From Candidatus Woesearchaeota archaeon (GTDB lineage: Archaea > Nanobdellota > Nanobdellia > Woesearchaeales > GW2011-AR4), in contig JACPMR010000006.1 in assembly GCA_016185945.1 (NCBI GenBank), forward strand, positions 26,423 to 90,422: a stretch of DNA of 64,000 bases, written 5' to 3'. The position numbers and the translations under genes were made by a program. The stretch's first letter is position 1; each line of letters begins with the position of its first letter. This document shows, piece by piece, positions 8,680 through 16,968 of this stretch. The notes below the pieces were generated by a model. That model saw only the letters and a list, made by a program, of their open reading frames with translations. It was not told where the DNA came from and did not search any database.

Positions 8680-9357
8680 TCAACCGATAACAGTTCCCTT
8701 AAATCTCTTTCCTTCAAGCAAATTCTCTAAATTCCTTAAATTCTTCCCGATAATTTTTACTTTCATTCCCAGTTTTTTTGCTTCCTTTGCTGCAACTGGG
8801 TCAAATGGCACGTTCATTCCTGCTTTCCACTTATTGCTTATCATTTTGCAATATTCTTTCCAGCTTAATTTTTCCAGCTTCTTGGCATTCTTGTGCTTTC
8901 TTGGGTCCTTGTCATAAACATAATCAACATTGCTCATGTTAATTATATCTTTAACTCCAAGCTTTTTCGCATGCAAGACAGCGCAATAGTCAGTGCTCCA
9001 TCCCGGCAGCCAGCCTGATGCTACAAGCACATTTTTCCTGAAATTTATTTTTTTATTTGGATTATCAAAAATAGAATCCTCTGCATATTCCTTGAAAATC
9101 ATTCTGACAATCTGCGCATTTGCCTTTGTAGCAAAAATCCCAAGCCAGTCAAGCTCCTCATTTTTCGGCTTTGAGGTTTTCTTCAGCGCCTGCTGCAGTT
9201 CCCTTGCTATTCTGCCGCCTCCGCAAACAATAACAAACCTGTAACTCTTTTTAATGAATTTTCCAATAGTTTTTTTGAGTTGCTTCAAGAAGTTGGTATC
9301 TATATTTTTAGGCGCTATCAATGAGCCGCCTAACGATAAGATAATTGTTTTTGGCAT
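8680..9357 (-). CDS. pyrH: UMP kinase, archaeal type
   Basis: Phosphorylates UMP to UDP. The amino-acid-kinase fold is clear: ILSLGGSLIAP at the N-terminus, CGGGRIAREL, a SGWLPGWSTD segment in the UMP site, and NMSNVDYVYDKDPR with AKKLEKLSW, then GMNVPFDPVAAKEA, all archaeal-type UMPK features. I start at the ATG at 9357: 225 residues matches the family, a TTTTTATAC box lies about 28 nt upstream, and the 33-residue extension possible further upstream has no counterpart in the family. With pyrG at 17-18.7 kb it covers two steps of pyrimidine nucleotide synthesis. Confidence 0.95.
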   Translation of the reverse strand: MPKTIILSLGGSLIAPKNIDTNFLKQLKKTIGKFIKKSYRFVIVCGGGRIARELQQALKKTSKPKNEELDWLGIFATKANAQIVRMIFKEYAEDSIFDNPNKKINFRKNVLVASGWLPGWSTDYCAVLHAKKLGVKDIINMSNVDYVYDKDPRKHKNAKKLEKLSWKEYCKMISNKWKAGMNVPFDPVAAKEAKKLGMKVKIIGKNLRNLENLLEGKRFKGTVIG

Positions 9358-9445
9358 ATGGCTTTTATTGGGAAGATTGTATAAAAATGTTTTGGAAATT
9401 TTCATTTCCAAATCCCACAAAAACATTATTTTTGTCGGTTTCTCT

Positions 9446-9796
9446 TTAGCTTCCAACTCCTATAAAAGTAACTCCCAGTATAATTAGTGCTATGCCAATC
9501 CATTTCACCTTATTCATTTTCTCCCCCAAAAATTTGACGCTAAGCAGGCTCACCCAAATATAAGTCAGGGCAACAAAAGGGTATAGTACGGACAAGTCAC
9601 CTCCCTTTAATGCGGGGATAAAAAGCAGGGTGCCTGCTGTGTACAAAGCAACTCCGCCAAAAAGATGGTAATTCTTCATTAATGAGCTTATTTTGGACAA
9701 TTTTTTAGCAGATGCCCTTTTCAGCAAAATAGGCCCAAATGCACCTGTCAAAGTCGCTGTAATCACAAGCATAATAGCCCAAATCTGTGTTGCCAT
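9446..9796 (-). CDS. Four-TM EamA/SMR-like half-transporter, partner B
   Basis: About 116 residues from MATQIWAIM, four TM segments, ending in FIGVGS. It shares the core motif with its upstream neighbour: GGDLSVLYPFVALTYIWVSL and LGEKMNKVKWIGIALI. The start at 9796 is chosen because it lies 1 nt after the upstream stop and leaves no cytoplasmic extension; a start at 9838 would overlap the neighbour by 41 nt. Such 4-TM half-permeases act as dimers; the tandem pair suggests a heterodimer of the PSMR or ArnE/ArnF kind. Substrate unknown. Confidence 0.85.
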   Translation of the reverse strand: MATQIWAIMLVITATLTGAFGPILLKRASAKKLSKISSLMKNYHLFGGVALYTAGTLLFIPALKGGDLSVLYPFVALTYIWVSLLSVKFLGEKMNKVKWIGIALIILGVTFIGVGS

Positions 9797-9797
9797 T

Positions 9798-10172
9798 TTA
9801 AATGACTCCCGGCATTGCATCTTTGCTGCCATAGCCAATTAGGGCAATGCCTGCAATTATTGTTATTACCCCAAGCCATTTAAAAAAATTCATTGTCTCT
9901 CCCAAAAACCAGATTGACAAAAAGCTAACCCAAACATAGCTTGTTGCAATTATAGGATACAAAACAGAAACTTCTCCGCCTCGAAAAGATAAAATCAACA
10001 ATGTTCCGCCAATTGCATAAAGAAATAATCCTGCGATGATTGGATAATTTGTGAGTACGGACATCAAATCGGGTTTTAAAGCTGCAGAGCCAATCTTCCA
10101 GAGTATTTGTGCTGATGAAGTCAATAATGTAGTGAATAAAACAAGCAATGCAGCCCATAGTTTAGTTGCCAT
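9798..10172 (-). CDS. Four-TM EamA/SMR-like half-transporter, partner A
   Basis: A 124-residue protein with four TM helices and the motif GGEVSVLYPIIATSYVWVSF followed by LGETMNFFKWLG, nearly the same as in the adjacent gene. The TM3 Pro in VLYPI and the Glu of LGE are family hallmarks. It is the first of the pair and is followed after 1 nt by partner B, so both chains are likely made in equal amounts. Related families are SMR drug exporters and lipid-linked aminoarabinose flippases; neither function can be assigned here. Confidence 0.86.
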   Translation of the reverse strand: MATKLWAALLVLFTTLLTSSAQILWKIGSAALKPDLMSVLTNYPIIAGLFLYAIGGTLLILSFRGGEVSVLYPIIATSYVWVSFLSIWFLGETMNFFKWLGVITIIAGIALIGYGSKDAMPGVI

Positions 10173-10213
10173 TTGGAATTTGTAAGGATATTTGTATTTA
10201 TATTTTTATTTAA

Positions 10214-11782
10214 TTACTTCAACATTACCTCAATAAAAGCAGAGTATGCAGGTCTTGTCACAAAAACTCCAATCGTAACTCCAATTATAGTTGTTATTGC
10301 AAATCCCTTCAACAAGCCCGCTCCTGCAAATATCAATGGTATCATTGCAACAACAACAGTCAGGTAAGCCAGCATAATAATCAGGAAAGCCCTTTTAACT
10401 TTTTCCTTCCAGTTGTAGACAGCAGCAGTTTCTCCTTTTAAAGTTTCATCTGTTATGACAATCTGGTCATCCACTCCAGTTCCAATAGCGACAAGAATGC
10501 CTGCAATTGCCGCCATGTCTATATTCCAGCCAATGAATGCAGCAACTCCTAATAAAATCACAACCTCTGAAAGCATTGTTATAAGTATAGGCAAGGCAAT
10601 CAACAATTTTCTGTACCTTATTCCAATCACTATTGCAACTGCAAGTATTGCAAGCGATGACATAAGAATTGCATTATCGACAAAGCCCTCTCCTAAAACT
10701 GGAGAAATTGCGTCTGTCTTTACAATGCTCAATTTTACAGGCAAAGAGCCAGTAATCAAAATTGTCTGCAATCTTTTCATATTCTGCAATGAATTATATA
10801 TTGCATCTTGCTGATTCACGCCAATTCCGCTGCCAGAGATTGCAATTTGCGTTACAGCTTCGCCTTTTAAGTCAGCGCCTATGTTGAGTTCGTCAACCTT
10901 TTTGTCGTCCAAGTATAGCTCCAATTTTTCGCTTAAATAATCGCTTCTTCCTGTTGTTGAGTCATATACAACTTCCAAGCCCTTTGTTGCTTCTGCCTGT
11001 CTTTGAGCAGCTTCATGGCTCAATGTAATTGAAAACCTAAACCTGCAAAACCATTGTCCATTGCTTTGCCCGCACCCGGCATTTGGATCAATTCCAGCTT
11101 CATTAGCGCTTCTTGCAACATAAACAATGTCCCTGCCCCCTTTAAACACGGTTTTGTTGCCTATTTTCGCCTCAAACTTGCCTTGTCTTGCAAGCAAATC
11201 CTTTACTTCCTCTTCTGAGGCGCCTGCAATTTCAACAATAATGTACTGGTTGCCAACCAAGTCATTTGCATCTCTTATAACAATGTCACTCAACCCGTAC
11301 ACATTGAGCCTTTCTTTCATATTATCTATTAAAACGCCAACATCGTAGGGATTTAACTTAACTTCTGGCTGCAAAAGAACTCTTGTACCGCCTTGCAAGT
11401 CCAGTCCTTTCCTTATGTTTGTGGTTGGAGCGTCATAAACTCTCAAGCCAATATCTTCACTTGACACCAATTTGTAAATTCCCTTTGTTGTTTTGATGGT
11501 TATTGTCCTGTTTGGCCCTATTGCTGAAATCTGATTGTAATAATCCCCAACATCCTCAATTGGCCTGTTGTTTATTGCAATTATCTTTTCCCTTGCAACC
11601 GGCTGCACATTGGGTTTTGGCTGTGGAATTCCAGCAATGCTTGCTGAGCTGTTTGTTGCAACGCTTCTTATTGCAACTCCCTTGCTTAAGGTTGGATTTA
11701 TTGCTACAATGGATATTACTATGAAGATTACAAGCATTATTACTCTCCAGTTTGTTATAAGTTTTTTAAGTTTGTAGTTCAT
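10214..11782 (-). CDS. secD: Preprotein translocase accessory subunit SecD
   Basis: A 522-residue RND-type protein that with SecF uses the proton gradient to help export through SecYEG. Seen: one N-terminal TM, then a KGLDLQGGTRVLLQPE segment (the conserved D1 motif), the large extracellular P1 domain, and the C-terminal five-TM block with IGTGVDDQIVITDETLKGE. An additional PDZ-like SVATNSSASIAGIPQ...IIAINNRPI stretch sits near 40-75. Its start overlaps the secF stop by 4 nt (ATGA), the usual archaeal secFD order. Confidence 0.95.
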   Translation of the reverse strand: MNYKLKKLITNWRVIMLVIFIVISIVAINPTLSKGVAIRSVATNSSASIAGIPQPKPNVQPVAREKIIAINNRPIEDVGDYYNQISAIGPNRTITIKTTKGIYKLVSSEDIGLRVYDAPTTNIRKGLDLQGGTRVLLQPEVKLNPYDVGVLIDNMKERLNVYGLSDIVIRDANDLVGNQYIIVEIAGASEEEVKDLLARQGKFEAKIGNKTVFKGGRDIVYVARSANEAGIDPNAGCGQSNGQWFCRFRFSITLSHEAAQRQAEATKGLEVVYDSTTGRSDYLSEKLELYLDDKKVDELNIGADLKGEAVTQIAISGSGIGVNQQDAIYNSLQNMKRLQTILITGSLPVKLSIVKTDAISPVLGEGFVDNAILMSSLAILAVAIVIGIRYRKLLIALPILITMLSEVVILLGVAAFIGWNIDMAAIAGILVAIGTGVDDQIVITDETLKGETAAVYNWKEKVKRAFLIIMLAYLTVVVAMIPLIFAGAGLLKGFAITTIIGVTIGVFVTRPAYSAFIEVMLK

Positions 11783-12750
11783 ACGACAACTCCCTTCTTA
11801 GCTTTTTTCTCAATATAAATTCTAAGCAAGCCGACATTCTGTATCCATGTGTTGAAAATGTCTGCAATCAATCCAATCAGCAAAATCAGCATAATCTGCC
11901 TTATAACCTCTGATTGGGTAACCAGCATAGCAACTGTAACAGCGACAATTGCAGTGATTGTCTCTGTCATTCCTGTTTTGATTGAGCTTACTATTCTGTC
12001 CATAACAGTCCCTTCCTTTCTTTTCAAAACCCTGACAGTAAGCAGGATATCTGTATCGACAGAATAACCAATAAGCATCAAAAATGCTGCAATTCCTGCT
12101 GTGCCTATTTTAACATCCATCAAATTTATCACAGCTAATGCAACAACCATATCAGAGAATGCAGCAAGAATGACTGCAGCGCTTGGTATTAATGTCCTGA
12201 AATAAATGAAAACTACAAGTCCCATAAACAGGAATGCGACTGCCAGTGCGATCAATGATTCTTTGAAGAAGCTTGCTCCAAGCGAAGAGCCTATTATTTC
12301 AATTCCGTAATCTACTTTGCTCATATCAGTCTTCAATGAATTCCCGATAGAGCTTAACAATTTGCTAACTTCTTCTTTGTTGTTTCCGTCAATGTCTGCC
12401 TCAAATATAATGCCGACAACAGCGCCTGCACTTCTTAAAGTTCTTACGCCAATATCATTTCTTGGAAACTGCGAAGAGATTTGCTTTTCAAGCTGTCCTA
12501 CATCAATATTCTGCTCGTAAGGAACTGTAACCGTAACTCCTCCTTTCAATGAAACATCTCTTTTTATGAAGTCGCCTGTTGAATAAATCTGGTAAGCAAT
12601 TTGTGACAATGCAAGAAAAAGCATTATGAAAGGTATTATTAGCAAAAGCTTGTATTTCTTGTCATAAACCTCAAACAAAGCTTGTTTCAATGATTTTTTT
12701 GGGTGAATATTTTGTTGTACTTTTTTTTGTTCAATGTTTTGCTCTTCCAT
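11779..12750 (-). CDS. secF: Preprotein translocase accessory subunit SecF
   Basis: About 323 residues. Family features: VSLKGGVTVTVPY after the first TM and the TM4/TM5 signature IGYSVDTDILLTVRVLKRKEG. The start is set at the ATG at 12750, which has GGTGG eight nt upstream; an in-frame GTG at 12762 overlaps that Shine-Dalgarno and is less likely. The N-terminus carries a hydrophilic 30-residue extension rich in Gln and Lys before the first TM. First gene of the secF-secD operon. Confidence 0.95.
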   Translation of the reverse strand: MEEQNIEQKKVQQNIHPKKSLKQALFEVYDKKYKLLLIIPFIMLFLALSQIAYQIYSTGDFIKRDVSLKGGVTVTVPYEQNIDVGQLEKQISSQFPRNDIGVRTLRSAGAVVGIIFEADIDGNNKEEVSKLLSSIGNSLKTDMSKVDYGIEIIGSSLGASFFKESLIALAVAFLFMGLVVFIYFRTLIPSAAVILAAFSDMVVALAVINLMDVKIGTAGIAAFLMLIGYSVDTDILLTVRVLKRKEGTVMDRIVSSIKTGMTETITAIVAVTVAMLVTQSEVIRQIMLILLIGLIADIFNTWIQNVGLLRIYIEKKAKKGVVV

Positions 12751-12855
12751 AAGATAAACCACCGCAACATGAATAAAAATATCAAATAGAAAAGTGGACG
12801 GTTAATAAAGGTTTTGGAAACAAAGTTTAAATATACATTCCTAAAAGAAGAATAT

Positions 12856-13974
12856 ATGAACAATAATGGACAAATTACTTTGTTCTTTATATTAGGTTTT
12901 GTTATTTTGATTGGTTTCGGACTTGTTTATTATGTATCTGGAAATTTAAGCTCTGATTTGGAAACTGAAGTTTCAAAAACCTCAAAAATAGCATTTTCTG
13001 TTGATAATGTCAAGAATTTCTTGGAGCTTTGTTTTAAGGACTTGACAAATGAAGGAATTGATTATATAAGTGAAAGAGGTGGTTACTTTACTTTGTCAAA
13101 ATACTCCTATGAGTATGGGGAAGTTAGGACTGCTTATTATTTTTATGAAGACAGAAACTTACCCCCTACTTTAGAGGTATTAGAAAATTCTATCTCAATG
13201 TACGTAAAATCCTATGTAAATTATTGTTTTGATGATTTGTCAGATTCGGTAGAAATTCCAAATGTAGAATATAAGATTGAAAATGTATCCACCAAACTTG
13301 TTAAAGATAATATAATTTTGAGTTTATTAATTCCAACAAAAATAAAATCAAATAATTTAACTTACGAAATAAACAATTATCAGATAAACTTAGAAGGTAA
13401 TAGATTACACGACATTTATAATTTCAATAATTACTTAATAGAAGAGCAAATTAAAGATAAATATTCTTTATGCTTAAGTTGCATAATCAGCAAGGGTGAT
13501 GAATATAATTTTTTTATAGACATCGATAATGTTGGCAATAGTACTTTAATTTTTAAGATTAATTATAATGACACAAAAATCAATGAATTTAAAAGGTTTA
13601 TTTTTGCAAATAAGTACAAACAATTTTCTTGTAGTAATCCTCCTTTAGATACAGACGAATATTTTTTAAGTTCTTTTATAGAGGATTGTACAAGACAGAA
13701 AATCGAGGAATATAATTACTCGTTTAATGTAGAAGATATGGGAAATTTATACGCCTATGTCGGTGTGCCTTTTATAACGAAGATAAAGGCAACAGGGGCA
13801 AATTTAACTTTTAAAGATTACACAGATCTATTTGAAATTGAATCAAATACAGGGATTATAAGCTTTGTGCCTAATGAAGAACAAGTTGGAGAGCATTTAA
13901 CATTGATAGAAGTAAAAGATGGTTTCGAGAATATACAAGTGATAAGCATAAATTTAACAATTTTAAATCCATAA
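12856..13974 (+). CDS. Pilin-like secreted protein with C-terminal Ig/cadherin-like domain
   Basis: About 372 residues. The N-terminus MNNNGQITLFFILGFVILIGFG resembles the class III (pilin-like) leader-plus-helix seen in many DPANN surface proteins, where GQ precedes a hydrophobic helix. The last about 70 residues (VPFITKIKATGANLTF ... TGIISFVPNEEQVGEHLTL) look like a cadherin or putative-Ig repeat. The ATG at 12856 is preferred over an upstream TTG because a TTTAAATATA box sits about 25-30 nt before it. One nt separates its stop from the next secreted protein gene. Function unknown. Confidence 0.72.
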   Translation: MNNNGQITLFFILGFVILIGFGLVYYVSGNLSSDLETEVSKTSKIAFSVDNVKNFLELCFKDLTNEGIDYISERGGYFTLSKYSYEYGEVRTAYYFYEDRNLPPTLEVLENSISMYVKSYVNYCFDDLSDSVEIPNVEYKIENVSTKLVKDNIILSLLIPTKIKSNNLTYEINNYQINLEGNRLHDIYNFNNYLIEEQIKDKYSLCLSCIISKGDEYNFFIDIDNVGNSTLIFKINYNDTKINEFKRFIFANKYKQFSCSNPPLDTDEYFLSSFIEDCTRQKIEEYNYSFNVEDMGNLYAYVGVPFITKIKATGANLTFKDYTDLFEIESNTGIISFVPNEEQVGEHLTLIEVKDGFENIQVISINLTILNP

Positions 13975-13975
13975 A

Positions 13976-16024
13976 ATGAAGCAAATAATTAAAATTTTGA
14001 TTTATATCTTGATTATCTTAAATATTATTAATATTTCCAATTCTCAAACTAGGTGTAATCCTAATTTGGATGCCACTTACAAAGATTTGGAATGCTTAAG
14101 AATTTCTGATGCAACAAAATGGAACCCAACAAAAATTGACTGGAGCAATCCAGCAGTTTTTGAAAATCCGAGTGTTTACAACAGAAAAGATATTTATAGC
14201 AATCCTAAGGTATATAACAACCCAGCATTCTACAAAAAACTTCCAGATTATGCATACAAATTATTGAATTATAAGTTAGTCCAATACGATAAGATAAACC
14301 ATGATAAGATAGATGGGGCAAAATATCTTGCGAGTTTGGGATGTAGAGGTTGTGAATTTGAAAAGGAAGGTTGGGATTGCAGCAAAGGTGGTAATAAATG
14401 TGTGTCAGTAAATATTTTGCCAAGTGGTACTCTTCAATATTCAAAGGACGGAATCAGGCATAAAAATGGTGATTACATCTCAGTATCTAATTATGCTAAT
14501 ATTATTGTGGTAGCAACTGACCAAGTTATTATAATGAAAGCGCATCGCAATGCCAGACTTAAAATACCACAAACTGATTCTTTTACTCTTATTGCTAATT
14601 ATAATAGGATAAATTACGAAGGTAAAGATGTTCTAATATCATCGGGATTAGTTTTCAAGAATGGAGTAATGTTTGTTAGTAAGGAATATGATACAGTATA
14701 TTTTGGTGTTATGATATCCACAGAAGTTGATAAAGTAAGATTATTTTTTGATGGGAAAGAGCATAATGAATGTCAATGCAGTTATGTATCTCTAGATACA
14801 GGAAGAAAGATAATTATTTCAAATGTCAAAGAAGGCACGCCACAACCTAAAGAGTTTTCTATACTAAGATTGATGTTTGGTGCAGTCAATCAGTTTATTA
14901 AAATTCAAGGACCTCTTGAGATAAGGCAAAATTTTGGAACAATAATTTTTCAAAACAGAGAAAATCAGAACCTGATACCAGAAATTAAGATGAGTTTCAA
15001 TCCAGAATTAAAATATCAAAGACCAAATAGTATTAAAAATGGCAATGCGGAGGTTCAGGTTTTTGACAGAAATAGCATAACAGGGGTTATAGTCCATGAC
15101 AGCCAACTGCCTAAAGAGTTCAAGTCAAATCCTTTAGTTTTGATCATAGAAGATAAAAATGGACAAAGCCTTTTGGGCAGCAAACAACAACCGAAAAAGA
15201 TTATATTTGGAGAAAATAATGAAATGTCAACTTTAGATTATAAAACAATCTCGACGCTTGAACCTATAAGGCTTTATTTCAGAGCATCGAATGACGTCAA
15301 AGCAGCATTAGAAAAGGCAAAAGAAGCACATAGAAGAGCGAGTGCTCTTCAAGAAGAAGCTAGAAGAAAATGGGGACTCACTGGAGTTACTTTTTTTCCG
15401 TATTTGGACGACCATCGGGAAGCACCAATATTAAGGGGCTTGAGTACCAATTGTGGTAGGTTAAATCTCCCGTTAGATTTTTGCACAGCAGTTGCTTTTA
15501 ACGAAGGTTTACATCTTTGGATGGATTCAATTTTTTATATAGATCCAAAGGCGGAAGTATCTGGGTTTTTTGCACTTGGTTTGGATACTTTTGGTTCAGA
15601 AGTAGAAACTTTGAAAAGAGGAGGTTACTTACGAAAAGATTTCAGTGAATTTAAAGTAAGCGAAGCTGAGAATGAGCAACGCCAAAAAGTTAAAACTGCT
15701 ACTTTTAAAAATATTGATGTTGCATTAGAGGCGTTTGCAGCAAGATTAAAATGGACAAGAGATAATGTTCTTAAAGATGCAGCAAGTCGTGGCTACAAAC
15801 TCAACCAAGACCAACTCGATTACTGGACATATATTTATTGGAACTGTGGGCATGGATGCGGTACACAAAGATTGAGAAGAGAAGGTCCCCAAATACCAAG
15901 CGGGCTTGGAAGCGGATCACTCGATCCTGTACCTCATGCAAAAAATGTAATGGCTACCCGTGATTTAGTAAGAAAATCAGGTATATTTGATAGAACACTT
16001 CCAGTACAAACGGCAAGTAAATAA
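13976..16024 (+). CDS. Large secreted protein of unknown function
   Basis: A 682-residue protein with a Sec signal peptide (hydrophobic 5-20, then SNSQT). Residues 55-92 contain short NPxVYxN-like repeats (NPAVFENPSVY, NPKVYNNPAF). A CxxC-x8-C-x6-C cluster lies at 123-142. A helical Ala/Glu-rich stretch near 440-460 leads into a C-terminal domain (about 480-650) with CGRLNLPLDFC, an FNEGLHLW segment, and NCGHGCG. The C-terminal pattern could be a lysozyme-like or similar hydrolase fold, but that is a guess. Transcribed with the preceding surface protein gene. Confidence 0.6.
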   Translation: MKQIIKILIYILIILNIINISNSQTRCNPNLDATYKDLECLRISDATKWNPTKIDWSNPAVFENPSVYNRKDIYSNPKVYNNPAFYKKLPDYAYKLLNYKLVQYDKINHDKIDGAKYLASLGCRGCEFEKEGWDCSKGGNKCVSVNILPSGTLQYSKDGIRHKNGDYISVSNYANIIVVATDQVIIMKAHRNARLKIPQTDSFTLIANYNRINYEGKDVLISSGLVFKNGVMFVSKEYDTVYFGVMISTEVDKVRLFFDGKEHNECQCSYVSLDTGRKIIISNVKEGTPQPKEFSILRLMFGAVNQFIKIQGPLEIRQNFGTIIFQNRENQNLIPEIKMSFNPELKYQRPNSIKNGNAEVQVFDRNSITGVIVHDSQLPKEFKSNPLVLIIEDKNGQSLLGSKQQPKKIIFGENNEMSTLDYKTISTLEPIRLYFRASNDVKAALEKAKEAHRRASALQEEARRKWGLTGVTFFPYLDDHREAPILRGLSTNCGRLNLPLDFCTAVAFNEGLHLWMDSIFYIDPKAEVSGFFALGLDTFGSEVETLKRGGYLRKDFSEFKVSEAENEQRQKVKTATFKNIDVALEAFAARLKWTRDNVLKDAASRGYKLNQDQLDYWTYIYWNCGHGCGTQRLRREGPQIPSGLGSGSLDPVPHAKNVMATRDLVRKSGIFDRTLPVQTASK

Positions 16025-16915
16025 TTACTTTCTCGGAAAAATTCCTATCGCAGTTGGTATTGCTATTTTTGCTTTAGGAATTGAAACATTTCTGTTTGGG
16101 CCGTATGTTTCGAATTGCCCATAAGTTGTATAATGCAAACTTGGAGTTCTTATAGCCATAGAAGCTTCGTAGCCGCCATCGAGATTCATCGCCGTATGGA
16201 TGTCTAGTCCACTTTCTTTCAAGAATCTACCAAAATTATAGAGGGTAAAAAATCCGCCTTCTGTAACAAATACGAGCATATTTCCACTTCTATCTTTAGC
16301 AACAACAGTTCTGTTTGCCTGCCAATCGCTTGGATTGACTTTTATTTTACCTTTTCTATCTAAAAGTATTGGCCAGTGCTGAACTCCTTGAGTGTAAGAG
16401 GTAGTTCTTATATCAAATTTATCATATTCAAAATCAAGCAAATCAACAAGCGTTAATCTTTTGTCATTTGGCTCAGCAACTAACATTCCTCTAACATAAG
16501 GATGTCGCTGACCTATCAATTTACCATCAGTTATAATATAAGCAATAGGTGCTCCCCATGGCTTTGCAAGGTATTGTGCACTATTAAACATAACAGAAGC
16601 ACCGGTTTCTCTTTGCCATTGTTCTATATTCAATAAACTGTATTTATTTGGACCTTCATATTTGGTAAAAACTCTAAGTTTATTTTTACTAGGATCAAAT
16701 TTAGCAATTGCTATTCTATCTATAAGTTCTTCACCCCTAAGAATATCGACTCTTGCAAAATAAAGTCCGTCTTGTATTTCGACCCATTTTGGTTGGGTGT
16801 GGCTTATTTTTCCATACTCCAAAGATGCTAACCTTTCTAACCCACCTATGATTTCTCGAGGAACTGCAACAGCTACAGCAAATAATCTCAAAAAATCTCT
16901 TCTGTGTATTCCCAT
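16025..16915 (-). CDS. Tat-exported phosphodiester glycosidase (NAGPA/DUF2233 family)
   Basis: A 296-residue protein. The N-terminus has a twin-arginine motif, RRDFLR at 5-10, followed by a short hydrophobic run. The domain is the NAGPA-type phosphodiester glycosidase: LYFARVDILRG, an internal NRTVVAKDRSGNMLVFVTEGG strand pair (VFVTEGGF), and the family hallmark MNLDGGYEASM near 241-251. The family removes sugars from sugar-phosphodiester links, for instance in surface glycans. It abuts the convergent secreted protein gene with no gap. The substrate here is unknown; a role in surface polymer turnover is inference. Confidence 0.85.
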   Translation of the reverse strand: MGIHRRDFLRLFAVAVAVPREIIGGLERLASLEYGKISHTQPKWVEIQDGLYFARVDILRGEELIDRIAIAKFDPSKNKLRVFTKYEGPNKYSLLNIEQWQRETGASVMFNSAQYLAKPWGAPIAYIITDGKLIGQRHPYVRGMLVAEPNDKRLTLVDLLDFEYDKFDIRTTSYTQGVQHWPILLDRKGKIKVNPSDWQANRTVVAKDRSGNMLVFVTEGGFFTLYNFGRFLKESGLDIHTAMNLDGGYEASMAIRTPSLHYTTYGQFETYGPNRNVSIPKAKIAIPTAIGIFPRK

Positions 16916-16968
16916 AGAAACAAAGTTAAGTATAATGACTTTTAAATCTTTCTATTTGTTATTATTTA

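Noticed and set aside
11503..11724. Plus-strand frames inside secD with Leu/Cys-rich peptides
   Set aside because: Shadow frames of secD codons; no promoter, no start context.
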